NCBI RefSeq assembly: GCF_014333445.1
Contig: NZ_JACRYU010000016.1
Coordinates: 186,001 to 250,000, forward strand
DNA length: 64,000 nt
Direction of reading: 5' to 3'
Source: Terrisporobacter mayombei
Lineage (GTDB): Bacteria; Bacillota; Clostridia; Peptostreptococcales; Peptostreptococcaceae
Shown here in pieces: positions 25,855 to 33,762 of this stretch. Below the pieces are notes generated by a model. That model ran no database searches. It had not been told where the DNA came from and saw only the letters and a list, made by a program, of their open reading frames with translations. How positions within the stretch are numbered: the stretch's first letter is position 1; each line of letters begins with the position of its first letter. The position numbers and the translations under genes were made by a program.

Positions 25855-25914
25855 TTGACAGTAATAAGATTAGAAGATAATATTATTGTGTAGGGCTTCG
25901 GTCGGTCGACCGAC
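25855..25914 (+). promoter_or_regulatory. Sigma-A promoter with GC-rich palindromic operator before degV
   Basis: TTGACA at 25855-25860, a 17-nt spacer and TAATAT at 25878-25883 form a near-consensus promoter with transcription expected from about 25890. GTCGGTCGACCGAC, a perfect 14-bp palindrome, lies at 25901-25914, about +10 to +24. Such GC-rich palindromes in AT-rich genomes are typical repressor (TetR-like) operators. The start codon of the DegV gene is at 25951. Confidence 0.65.
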
Positions 25915-25950
25915 AAGTGAGTAAGCGGATAATAAAAAGGAGATATAAAT

Positions 25951-26787
25951 ATGAATAAAATAAAAATAATATCAGACAGTTCTTGTGACTTAAGCAAAGA
26001 GATAATAGAAAAATACAAAATAGATATAGTTCCTTTAAATATTTCATTTGGAGAAGAAATATATGTGGATGGTGAACTTGAAAAGAAAGAATTTTATAGA
26101 AAAATGAAAGAATCTAAGGAGCTTCCAAAGACATCTTGTCCATCACCAGATATGTTCTTAAAAAGTTATGAAGGTGAAGAGGATGTAATAGTGTTAACTA
26201 TAGCATCAAAACTTTCAGGGACATATTCGTCAGCGTTACTTGCAAAATCAATGTATGAAGAAAATAATCCAAATAAAAAGATAGCTGTAATAGATAGTGA
26301 ATCGGGATCTGTTGCTCAAGGATTATTAGCAATAAAAGGATATGATATGATAAGAGAAGGGAAAACTTTTGAAGAAATTGTAGAACGTTTAGAAAGTATA
26401 AAAAAAGATATTGTATTTTATGGAACCTTAGAAACTCTAGAAAATGCTATCAAAGGTGGAAGGATAAATCCATTAGCAGGAAAAATTATAAATGCTCTAA
26501 ACTTTAAAGCTATAATAAAAATAGGAGATGGAGAAGTTAAGCCTATAGATAAAGCAAGAGGTGATAAAAATTCTATTAAAAAAGTAATTGATAAAGTTTG
26601 CGATACAATAAATGAAGATGAGAATAAATCATTAATAATTTCACATGCAAACTGCATAGAAAAAGCAAATAAGGTTAAAGAGCTAATGTTAGAAAAACAT
26701 AGTTTTGAAAATATTCTTATAGAAGAAGTAGGTGCTGTAATAGGAACATATTCTTCTGAAGGGGCAATTTTAATAGCTGCTTTATAG
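25951..26787 (+). CDS. DegV/FakB-family fatty-acid-binding protein
   Basis: A 278-residue DegV protein. It has the N-terminal IISDSSCDL motif (7-15), the PKTSCPSP and TIASKLSGTYSSA motifs that hold a fatty acyl carboxylate (Thr and Ser residues about 60 and 90), and a C-terminal domain with GTYSSEGA. Family members (FakB) present exogenous fatty acids to the kinase FakA; none is encoded nearby. AAGGAG lies before the ATG. The gene is likely controlled by the palindrome at 25901. A second DegV gene lies convergently at 27245-28078. Confidence 0.9.
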   Translation: MNKIKIISDSSCDLSKEIIEKYKIDIVPLNISFGEEIYVDGELEKKEFYRKMKESKELPKTSCPSPDMFLKSYEGEEDVIVLTIASKLSGTYSSALLAKSMYEENNPNKKIAVIDSESGSVAQGLLAIKGYDMIREGKTFEEIVERLESIKKDIVFYGTLETLENAIKGGRINPLAGKIINALNFKAIIKIGDGEVKPIDKARGDKNSIKKVIDKVCDTINEDENKSLIISHANCIEKANKVKELMLEKHSFENILIEEVGAVIGTYSSEGAILIAAL

Positions 26788-26795
26788 ATAGATTT

Positions 26796-26829
26796 GTAGT
26801 AAATCATTAGCTTGATTTACTACTTTTTT
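26796..26829 (+). terminator. Terminator after degV
   Basis: GTAGTAAATCA (26796-26806) pairs with TGATTTACTAC (26813-26823), followed by TTTTTTA. Confidence 0.88.
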
Positions 26830-26879
26830 ATTTAGATTTGCGATAAAGATTCTATAAATTATTAACAGTTTTAACTTTA

Positions 26880-27113
26880 AATATAGTGGTATTTTGAAAA
26901 AGCGACTACTGTTGTGGATAGTAAAATGAAAACATCATATAAATATATGCTATAGAGGTAATAGGCTTTGGAAATAAAAAACGACAATGATTTACTTGGT
27001 ATAGTCAGCAAATAGACAAGGGAGATTAGTTGTGGATATAAAACTTATAGTAATGCCAAAAAATCAAAAAAAGAAATGGATTCACCAAATAATAAATTAG
27101 AATTAGTAAGATA
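26880..27113 (+). other. Degenerate region, possible decayed coding fragment
   Basis: Between the two DegV genes one forward frame reads ALEIKNDNDLLGIVSK, stop, TREISCGYKTYSNAKK and ends at TAA near 27113, preceded by several stops. The order LLGIVSK-TREISCGY loosely recalls phage DUF2213-type proteins. The signal is weak and may be chance. No intact gene is present in 26788-27244. Confidence 0.2.
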
Positions 27114-27156
27114 ATAAATAAAATTTTAATCTGAAAAAATCTTAATATGTAATTGA

Positions 27157-27200
27157 AAATACAGGTAAATTTGTAATTATACATTTACCTGTATTTTTTA
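27157..27200. terminator. Bidirectional terminator
   Basis: AAATACAGGTAAAT (27157-27170) and its perfect complement (27183-27196) are followed by TTTT. On the reverse strand it ends the second DegV gene. Confidence 0.85.
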
Positions 27201-27244
27201 GCCTTTTTAGTTATTTATTAAAAAATTTATTTTGTGATTTTAAA

Positions 27245-28078
27245 CTACATACAAGATATACCCAGTATTCCTGGTCCAGAGTGAGAACATACTACACAAC
27301 CGATATTAACATAGTAAAATTCACCTATTTCAGCTTCTTTCATTAGGGCTTCTCTTGCTACTTCTAAATCTTCTTTATTATCACCACAACCTATAATTAT
27401 GCTTCTATTTTTTAAGTCTTTTCCGAACTTGCTCACTATAGATTTTGCTAATGCAGAGTAGACTTGTTTTTTACCTCTAACTTGAGATTTTTGAGCTACT
27501 AAACCATCTTTTACTTCTAATATAGGCTTAATAGATAATAAATTACCTAAAGCAGCTTTAGTAGATGAAATTCTACCACCCATTTTTAAGTATTCTAAAG
27601 TATCAACTGAGAAAACAACTTCAACCTCATCTCTAAATTTTTCTAAAGTAGAAATTATTTCTTCTACTGGATGACCTTTTTTAGCCATTTCACAAGCCTT
27701 TATTACAAATAATGCACTACCTATAGCAACGTTTTTTGTATCAAATAATGTTACATTATCATGTCCATCAGATTTAGCTAATGTAGCACTTTGGTAAGTA
27801 CCAGAAGCGACTGATGAACCTGCTATATATATAACCTCAGTATCAGGATTATCATATTTCTCAAACACTGATTTAAATTGTACATATGTAGCTTGAGAAG
27901 TTTTCGGCATCATATCAGTTTCTCTAAGCATTTTATAAAATTCATCTTTAGTTAAAGTTTCTCCGTCTAAGTACTCAGTACCATTAAAAATTACTGTTAA
28001 TGGTATTACATCAATATCATATTTTTCAAGTATATTTAAAGGCAAATCAGACATACTGTCACAAATTATTTTTATCAT
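27245..28078 (-). CDS. DegV/FakB-family fatty-acid-binding protein (second copy)
   Basis: 277 residues. It has the same architecture as the forward DegV protein: IICDSMSDLP at the start, MPKTSQAT and GSSVASGTYQSA ligand motifs, and a C-terminal VVCSHSGPGILG. It differs in being Cys-rich at the C-terminus (IGCVVCSH, GISCM). Two divergent paralogues in one genome usually prefer different acyl chains (saturated versus unsaturated); which is which cannot be told here. A GGAGG-type site lies just upstream of the ATG at 28078. Monocistronic. Confidence 0.9.
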   Translation of the reverse strand: MIKIICDSMSDLPLNILEKYDIDVIPLTVIFNGTEYLDGETLTKDEFYKMLRETDMMPKTSQATYVQFKSVFEKYDNPDTEVIYIAGSSVASGTYQSATLAKSDGHDNVTLFDTKNVAIGSALFVIKACEMAKKGHPVEEIISTLEKFRDEVEVVFSVDTLEYLKMGGRISSTKAALGNLLSIKPILEVKDGLVAQKSQVRGKKQVYSALAKSIVSKFGKDLKNRSIIIGCGDNKEDLEVAREALMKEAEIGEFYYVNIGCVVCSHSGPGILGISCM

Positions 28079-28301
28079 GTTTAATTCCTCCTAATATATA
28101 ACGACTATTGAAGAATATACTATCATCTAAATTTGTATTTGTAAAGTGAAAATATTTGATATTCAAAATAAAATATTTTTCTGATATAATATATAAAATA
28201 TTAATGTTTCCTAAAATAGTATTATTATAAAAATAAAGTATTATAATTTAAATATATAAAGTTAAATAAAAAATAAATAAAGTGAAATTAGGAGGAAAAT
28301 T

Positions 28302-28970
28302 TTGAGAACAAAGTTAGTGGATAGAGAATTACCAAACTATACAGTAGGTGAAGAAAGATTCAATTATATATCTCATATTGTGGGAGGAGCCGTAGGTGTT
28401 ATTGCACTTATTGCATGTGTGGTGATTTCAGCATGGCATCATAATGTTATGGGAATAATATCTTCAATTATATATGGAATAACTATGATTTTATTATATT
28501 GCATGTCTAGTATCTATCATGGATTAAGAGATGGTATTGCAAAGAGAGTATTTCAAGTTTTAGATCACTGTGCAATTTATATATTAATTGCAGGGACATA
28601 TACACCTATTGCACTTTGCTCTATTAGGGATATTAATGGAAATATTGGTTGGACATTACTTATTTTAGAATGGGGTCTTGCTATAATTGCCATTGTATTT
28701 AATGCAATTGATCTAAAAAAATATGCTACTTTTTCTATGACATGTAATCTAGTAATGGGATGGGCAATAGTATTAATTCTTCCGATAGCTATTGAAGCTT
28801 TAACATGGAATGGGTTTATCTTTATGTTATTGGGAGGAATTCTTTATACAATAGGAGCTATATTATATGGCATAGGTATAAATAAAAGTTATATGCATTG
28901 TGTATTTCATGTTTTTGTACTGTTAGGAAGTATAACACAGTTAATAGGTATTATGTATTATGTAATATAG
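28302..28970 (+). CDS. Hemolysin III family (PAQR-like) membrane protein
   Basis: A 222-residue protein with seven hydrophobic helices. Family signatures are EERFNYISHIVGG (about 17-29), the metal-site Ser/His of MSSIYHGLRDG (about 67), LDHCAIYILIAGTYTP (about 86-101) and the C-terminal His pair MHCVFHVFVLLGS (about 203). These conserved His and Asp residues bind zinc in PAQR proteins. The hemolysin name is historical; the bacterial role is uncertain, probably membrane homeostasis. The start is TTG at 28302 with AGGAGG at 28290-28295. The gene is single, ended by a long hairpin. Confidence 0.9.
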   Translation: MRTKLVDRELPNYTVGEERFNYISHIVGGAVGVIALIACVVISAWHHNVMGIISSIIYGITMILLYCMSSIYHGLRDGIAKRVFQVLDHCAIYILIAGTYTPIALCSIRDINGNIGWTLLILEWGLAIIAIVFNAIDLKKYATFSMTCNLVMGWAIVLILPIAIEALTWNGFIFMLLGGILYTIGAILYGIGINKSYMHCVFHVFVLLGSITQLIGIMYYVI

Positions 28971-29056
28971 ATTGCATACATAAATTTAGTGAATAAGTTA
29001 TTAGTTTATGTGTAAAAAGTAGTCAAAATAGTGAGGTAATATAAAGTCATAAACAT

Positions 29057-29110
29057 AAAGCTCTCTTATATGAATTGTAGTTTAAAAATTCATCAAGAGA
29101 GCTTTTATTT
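29057..29110. terminator. Bidirectional terminator
   Basis: A long stem (29057-29076 with about 29087-29106, one interruption) built on AAAGCTCTCTT, with a T tail on the forward strand and an A-rich start serving the reverse-strand gene. Confidence 0.85.
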
Positions 29111-29133
29111 ATGTGAAATTATTATTTAGAACT

Positions 29134-29349
29134 TTATAATTTATTTATAATTTCCTTTAGAGATTGTACTTCTTCTTCAGTTAAAGTAATGCCTTTGCCC
29201 ATTTTTTCATGTCCAGGAGACCAATCTCTTAAATCATATTTAGGCTTAGCACCATTCCAACTAATAAGATTTAATTCTTTTGTCCAGCCCTTGGAATTTT
29301 CTGATATTACACCAATTTCTTCAACTATATCATATTTAAAATCTGCCAT
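29134..29349 (-). CDS. YdbC/PC4-family single-stranded nucleic-acid-binding protein
   Basis: A 71-residue protein that matches YdbC along its whole length: FKYDIVEEIGVISENSKGWTK-like beta strands, the ELNLISWNGAKPKYDLRDW core and a C-terminal helix ending LKEIINKL. It is the bacterial counterpart of the PC4 fold and binds single-stranded DNA or RNA as a dimer. The ATG follows a GGAG site. It is single and convergent with the hemolysin III gene. Confidence 0.93.
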   Translation of the reverse strand: MADFKYDIVEEIGVISENSKGWTKELNLISWNGAKPKYDLRDWSPGHEKMGKGITLTEEEVQSLKEIINKL

Positions 29350-29536
29350 CTTAATAATTACTCCTTTTTTAGATTTATAATATTATACCACGTATTTATA
29401 TTATTATAAAATATAAAGAAGCATAATCAAATATCATAGATTTAATAGGCTGGAGTAGCCAATATGATAATATTTCATACTATATATTATATCGACATTT
29501 TTAAGTTAGAGGCAGCTAACATTATGGGGGGATAAT

Positions 29537-29650
29537 ATGAAGCTAATATTATATTTTTTTAGCAGGTTATTTAAAATAGATGCACAAAAAAAACTAGCAC
29601 TTATGGAACTTTCTATTGGGTTATGTGAAGAAGATAATGATAGAGAGTAA
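29537..29650 (+). CDS. Small protein, 37 residues
   Basis: ATG 29537 follows a strong TGGGGGG (29525-29531) at 5-nt spacing. The product is a basic hydrophobic N-terminus (MKLILYFFSRLFKID), then KKLALMELSIGLCEEDNDRE. It has its own terminator at 29674. The good ribosome binding site and terminator favour a real gene. It may be an amphipathic or membrane-associated peptide; no family is recognised. Confidence 0.55.
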   Translation: MKLILYFFSRLFKIDAQKKLALMELSIGLCEEDNDRE

Positions 29651-29673
29651 AGATATTATGATGAAATTATATT

Positions 29674-29703
29674 AAAAAAGTTAGATTAGTCTAACTTTTT
29701 TAA
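29674..29703 (+). terminator. Terminator after small gene
   Basis: AAAAAAGTTAGA (29674-29685), loop TTAG, and the perfect complement TCTAACTTTTTT (29690-29701). Confidence 0.9.
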
Positions 29704-29788
29704 CTTTATAAATGATAAATGAGCAAAAAAAGATTATAATTTAAGCAAATAGTATAAAATATATAAAGATTCTAATGCATTTCAACTT

Positions 29789-29816
29789 AACGTATGGTGA
29801 GAGGTCACTGTGCGTT
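29789..29816 (+). other. Stable hairpin in the leader of the macro-domain gene
   Basis: AACGTATGGTGA, loop GAGG and TCACTGTGCGTT pair over 12 bp (several G-U pairs), followed by TTCTTATG. It lies about 45 nt before the macro-domain coding region and could be an attenuator or the 3' end of a small RNA. Confidence 0.4.
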
Positions 29817-29858
29817 TTCTTATGTACATTATTTTCCATATGAAAGGGGGGGATTTAT

Positions 29859-30791
29859 ATAAATAATTTAGAAGATAGAATTAAGATAGTTAAAGATGAA
29901 GTAGTAAATCTAAGTGTGGATGCAATTATTAATCCAACGGATGAATATTTTAGTGGTAAAGAAGGATTAGATAAATTAATTCAAAAAAGAGCAGGAGAGA
30001 AGCTATGTAAAAAGCTATCTAAGATAGGTAGTTGTGAAATAGGACAGTGTATCCTTACAAAAGGATATGATTTAAAGGTAAAAAGTATAATACACACGGT
30101 AACACCTAAGTATAAGGGTGGAGATGAAAATGAAAGTGAGTTACTTTATTCTTGTTATAAAAACTCTATTGAGTTAGCTATAGAAAATGATAATAAAACT
30201 ATAGGTATACCTTCTATTAGTAGTGGTGATAGTAAATTTCCAATAGATAAGTCAGCTAATATAGCATATTATGTAGCATGGAAAATGATTAAAAAATATT
30301 CTTCAAAAGAACTTGAAAGAATTTATTTTTCTTGTACAAATAAAAGTACCTATGACATATATAAACAACTTTCCCAAGATTATAAGGATATAGAATATTC
30401 GATAGAAATGATTGAGCAATATAGAAATAGTGATAAGTATAGTAGAAATGAACTGACAATTGAAGACTTTATAAATAACATGGGTATAGAAAATGCGTAC
30501 CACATGTTTTTGTTAAAAGAAGCTTTTTTATTTGGTGATATAGAATTAGAATATATAGAAGAGAGTGTGAAAGTTCTTAAAGATATTTTTCTTCATATGA
30601 AAAATATGACTAAAATTTTCAGTGAAAAAATATATACTGAAGAATTAGATAAGGTTAATGAGATACTAAAAGAAATATTTAATACATTGAGTTATGATAC
30701 TATAGAAGGAGCAAAAGAGAAAACTAGACAGTATTTTACTCATCCTTCTGACTATATTTTTGAAAAAATAAATAATTTTTTTAGATATTAA
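29859..30791 (+). CDS. Macro-domain protein with C-terminal helical extension, non-ATG start
   Basis: About 310 residues. The macro fold is shown by IKIVKDEVVNLSVDAIINPT (first strands), GKEGLDKLIQKRAG, the IIHTVTPKY strand and SISSGDSKFPI. Key loops are altered: the usual NAAN is NPTD and the GGG-VD loop is GKEGLD, so ADP-ribose binding or hydrolysis may differ. Residues about 180-310 form a helical domain that I do not recognise. A strong AAAGGGGGGG site (29843-29852) points to ATA at 29859; the first conventional start, GTG 29916, has no ribosome binding site and would cut off strand 1. Either AUA is used or the start has mutated. Confidence 0.65.
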   Translation: MNNLEDRIKIVKDEVVNLSVDAIINPTDEYFSGKEGLDKLIQKRAGEKLCKKLSKIGSCEIGQCILTKGYDLKVKSIIHTVTPKYKGGDENESELLYSCYKNSIELAIENDNKTIGIPSISSGDSKFPIDKSANIAYYVAWKMIKKYSSKELERIYFSCTNKSTYDIYKQLSQDYKDIEYSIEMIEQYRNSDKYSRNELTIEDFINNMGIENAYHMFLLKEAFLFGDIELEYIEESVKVLKDIFLHMKNMTKIFSEKIYTEELDKVNEILKEIFNTLSYDTIEGAKEKTRQYFTHPSDYIFEKINNFFRY

Positions 30792-30849
30792 TGATTTATT
30801 TTAGTATTATAGAATAAGTTCATAATATACGAATGAAAGGAAATTTAAT

Positions 30850-31608
30850 ATGCCAAAAAAGAAATACTATGCAGTTAAAGTTGGAAAAACACCTGGAATA
30901 TACTTAACTTGGGCAGATTGTTCTGAACAAGTAACTGGGTTTAAGGGAGCAAAATATAAAAGTTTTACTACCATAGAAGAAGCTTTAGAGTTTATTGATG
31001 ATGATAAAATAGAAGTTACTACTGAAGAGGTAAAAAAATCTAAAAGTAATATAAGTGAAAAAGTAAGTCCAAAAACTAAAAAGGTTTTAAAATCAGGATA
31101 CGATGTTAAACCTATTAGAAGTAGTGCAAATGTAAAAACTTTTAAATCTTATATAAATCCAGAAGATATGAAAGACGAATACGAATTTATTGCTTTTGTA
31201 GATGGAAGTTATGATAGAGGTAATCAAGTATTTGGTTCTGGAGTAATAGTCCTTAATACTGATAATAATACTTATGAAACTTATTTCAATGCAGGATATG
31301 ATAAGTGGGATCAGTGGAATATAGTTGGAGAACTAGAATCTGTAAAAGTTGCTATTAATAAAGCCAAAGAATCTGGTAAAAAAAATATAGCTATATATCA
31401 TGATTTAAAAAATATAGCGCTTTGGGCTAGTGGTGAGTGGCAAGCTAAAAATGAATATACTCAGGAATATGTTAAGTATATGGAAGAAATGAGCAAGGAA
31501 CTAAATATTTGTTTTGTAAAAGTAAAAGCTCATAGTAATGAAAGCATTTATAATGATTTAGCAGATGAAGCGGCTAAAGGTGCAATTATAGAATATTTAA
31601 AACGCTAG
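30850..31608 (+). CDS. Ribonuclease HI with N-terminal viroplasmin domain
   Basis: 252 residues. The N-terminal caulimovirus viroplasmin-like domain (KKYYAVKVGKTPGIYLTW, residues 3-47) binds RNA:DNA hybrid. A Lys/Ser linker follows. The RNase H1 domain carries the catalytic acids in FVDGSYD (about 117), GELESVKVAI (about 158), YHDLKNIALW (about 180) and YNDLADEAAK (about 235). It removes RNA from hybrids in the cytoplasm. AAAGGAAA precedes the ATG by 7 nt. It follows the macro gene by 58 bp, so co-transcription is possible. Confidence 0.92.
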   Translation: MPKKKYYAVKVGKTPGIYLTWADCSEQVTGFKGAKYKSFTTIEEALEFIDDDKIEVTTEEVKKSKSNISEKVSPKTKKVLKSGYDVKPIRSSANVKTFKSYINPEDMKDEYEFIAFVDGSYDRGNQVFGSGVIVLNTDNNTYETYFNAGYDKWDQWNIVGELESVKVAINKAKESGKKNIAIYHDLKNIALWASGEWQAKNEYTQEYVKYMEEMSKELNICFVKVKAHSNESIYNDLADEAAKGAIIEYLKR

Positions 31609-31643
31609 TATTAATAATATGAAAATTAAGATAAATGTAATAT

Positions 31644-31680
31644 AAAAAAGTTGTTTTATAAATTAAAACAACTTTTTTAT
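31644..31680 (+). terminator. Terminator after RNase HI gene
   Basis: AAAAAAGTTGTTTT (31644-31657) with its perfect complement (31665-31678). Confidence 0.9.
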
Positions 31681-31763
31681 ATTAATGAAATTATACTTTA
31701 TATGATTTGCATACAAATATAATTCTTAAAACTATTTGTTTAAAATCAAAATACTGAAATGTA

Positions 31764-32840
31764 TTAAATAAAGATTTCTTTTAAGCAATTAATTAAATAT
31801 CTATTATCTTCTGGCTTTAATACGCAAACTCTAAAATAATACTCATCTAATCCATCAAAAGATTTACAATCTCTTATAATAATTTTCTTTGGTATTAATT
31901 GATCACGTAGATTACTAGCTGTAGTTTTTTTTGACTTTATTTTACACAGAATAAAGTTTCCTTTACTTTCAAATACTTGAAAATCATCAAAATTACTTAA
32001 TGATTTAAGTAGATAATCTCTTTCTTTTAAAATTATATCTACACAATGAGAAATATATTCTTTGTCTGCAAACATTATTTCACCCATTGTAGAAGCGATT
32101 ATATTTATATTCCACAAGTCTAAATTTTCATTTATTTTGTTTTTAACCTCTTCATTTCCTATTAATCCATATCCTAGCCTTATTCCTGGAGTAGAAAAGA
32201 ACTTTGAAGTTCCTCTTATAACAAATAAGTTCTCATGTTTATCTACTAAAGGTGTTGAAGAATATATATCTGTATTTGTGAACTCAATATAAGTTTCATC
32301 TACCATTACGAAAGCATTGGTATTATTTAAAATAAGTTCTATCTCATATTTTGAAAAAGTAAATCCTGTAGGATTGCTTGGGTTACAAATTATTATTAAA
32401 TCAGATTCATTTGTATTTATAAAATCTATTAATTCTACAGTGTCTATTCGAAATTCATTATATTCTTTAGAAAAATACTTGATTATTTCACAGTTATTTT
32501 TTTTTAGTTCTTTTTCATATTCAGAATAAGCGGGAGATAATAAAACCGCTTTTTTAGGTCTTATTGTACTTATAAAAGAGGAAATAAGCTCTGTTGCACC
32601 ACTTCCTAAAACCATATTTTTCTCATCGCATTTACAGTAAGAAGATATGGATTTTTTTAAATCTTTATATTCAACATCGGGATAAACTGAAACCATATCA
32701 ATATTTTTAATGACATATTCTTTAGCTAATTTAGATGTACCCAATGGATTTATATTAGAGCTGAAATCTAAAAACTCATCTTTTGAAAAGCCATATTTAT
32801 CTGACAAATCATATAAATTAGCACCATGATTTACACTCAT
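31764..32840 (-). CDS. PLP-dependent aminotransferase / threonine-phosphate decarboxylase-like
   Basis: A 358-residue fold-type I PLP enzyme. The N-terminal NHGANLYDLSDKYG and DFSSNINPLG are typical of CobD-like proteins. The cofactor motifs are GSGATELIS (about 80), NPSNPTG (about 155), MVDETYIEF (about 180) and the Schiff-base Lys in RGTSKFFSTPGIRLGY (about 212). The group includes L-threonine-phosphate decarboxylase (cobamide aminopropanol arm) and histidinol-phosphate aminotransferase; neither pathway is encoded nearby, so the substrate remains open. A GGAGG-type site lies at 32849-32853. Confidence 0.8.
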   Translation of the reverse strand: MSVNHGANLYDLSDKYGFSKDEFLDFSSNINPLGTSKLAKEYVIKNIDMVSVYPDVEYKDLKKSISSYCKCDEKNMVLGSGATELISSFISTIRPKKAVLLSPAYSEYEKELKKNNCEIIKYFSKEYNEFRIDTVELIDFINTNESDLIIICNPSNPTGFTFSKYEIELILNNTNAFVMVDETYIEFTNTDIYSSTPLVDKHENLFVIRGTSKFFSTPGIRLGYGLIGNEEVKNKINENLDLWNINIIASTMGEIMFADKEYISHCVDIILKERDYLLKSLSNFDDFQVFESKGNFILCKIKSKKTTASNLRDQLIPKKIIIRDCKSFDGLDEYYFRVCVLKPEDNRYLINCLKEIFI

Positions 32841-33005
32841 AATTAAACCTCCAAATTTAGAATAACGTTGATAAAATAAATTTTATCTTAATATAGTATA
32901 GTATAAGTTTAATATATGTAGTTATCAATAGAATAAAAATAATATTGTATTGGCACAATAATTATAAACAGTAATGGAAAAACAAATTTTTATACAAAAA
33001 AGAAA

Positions 33006-33066
33006 ATCACGAACAAAAAAACTTGAATATAGAAAAATATATGTTATAATAAATATGATTCGTGAT
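33006..33066 (+). promoter_or_regulatory. hpt promoter flanked by inverted ATCACGAA boxes
   Basis: TTGAAT (33023-33028), 16 nt, and TATAAT (33045-33050) preceded by TG (extended -10) form a good promoter. ATCACGAA (33006-33013) and its complement TTCGTGAT (33059-33066) flank it symmetrically. The CGAA core in an A-rich context recalls PurR boxes, which suits a purine-salvage gene, but the match is partial. Confidence 0.55.
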
Positions 33067-33081
33067 TAGTAGGAGGAGAAT

Positions 33082-33606
33082 ATGTATAAATTAAATGGAG
33101 TAATGTATTCTGCGGAAGAGATAAAATCAAAAGTTGTTGAACTTGCAAAACAAATTGAAAAAGATTATGAAGGGCAAGAATTATTAGTAGTTGGAATATT
33201 AAAAGGTGCTAGTGTATTCTGTGCTGATTTAATAAGAGAAATAAATTTAGATGTTAATATGGATTTTATGAGTGTATCTAGTTATGGTACATCAACATCT
33301 TCATCTGGAACAGTTAAGATAATAAAAGATTTAGATGTAGATATAGAAAATAAAAACGTATTAATAGTAGAAGATATAATAGATTCGGGATTAACTTTAA
33401 GTAGTTTAGTTGAAACGCTTAAAACTAGAAAACCTAAATCATTAAAACTTTGTACTTTATTGGATAAGCCACAAAGAAGAACTTCAAATATAAAAGTTGA
33501 CTATGTTGGATTTGTTATAGAAGATAAATTTATAGTTGGATACGGTATTGATTATGCTGAAAAATATAGAAATCTTCCTTATATAGGTATTGTAGAGGAT
33601 ATATAA
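33082..33606 (+). CDS. hpt: Hypoxanthine phosphoribosyltransferase
   Basis: 174 residues, the normal length. It has GILKGASVFCADL (about 40-52), the flexible-loop MSVSSYGTSTSSSG, the PRPP-binding signature VLIVEDIIDSGLTL (about 94-107) and the purine-binding KFIVGYGIDYAEKYRNLP. It converts hypoxanthine and guanine to IMP and GMP with PRPP in the cytoplasm. GGAGGAG is 6 nt before the ATG. Monocistronic with its own promoter and terminator. Confidence 0.95.
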   Translation: MYKLNGVMYSAEEIKSKVVELAKQIEKDYEGQELLVVGILKGASVFCADLIREINLDVNMDFMSVSSYGTSTSSSGTVKIIKDLDVDIENKNVLIVEDIIDSGLTLSSLVETLKTRKPKSLKLCTLLDKPQRRTSNIKVDYVGFVIEDKFIVGYGIDYAEKYRNLPYIGIVEDI

Positions 33607-33618
33607 GGTTAATAATAC

Positions 33619-33651
33619 AAAGGAGTATAAGAAAAACTTATACTCCTTTTT
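33619..33651 (+). terminator. Terminator after hpt
   Basis: AAAGGAGTATAAG (33619-33631), loop AAAAA, and its perfect complement (33637-33649), followed by TT. Confidence 0.9.
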
Positions 33652-33762
33652 CACATTAAAAATAATACAAGAATATATATTTATCGTCAAAAAGTATATA
33701 TTTATTGTTAGAAATTATGTAAAATAATATAGGAAAAGTATTTTATTGGAAGGTGGTAAACT

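Noticed and set aside
26418..26807. 129-codon reverse-strand frame
   Set aside because: Antisense to the DegV gene, without a ribosome binding site or a recognisable product.
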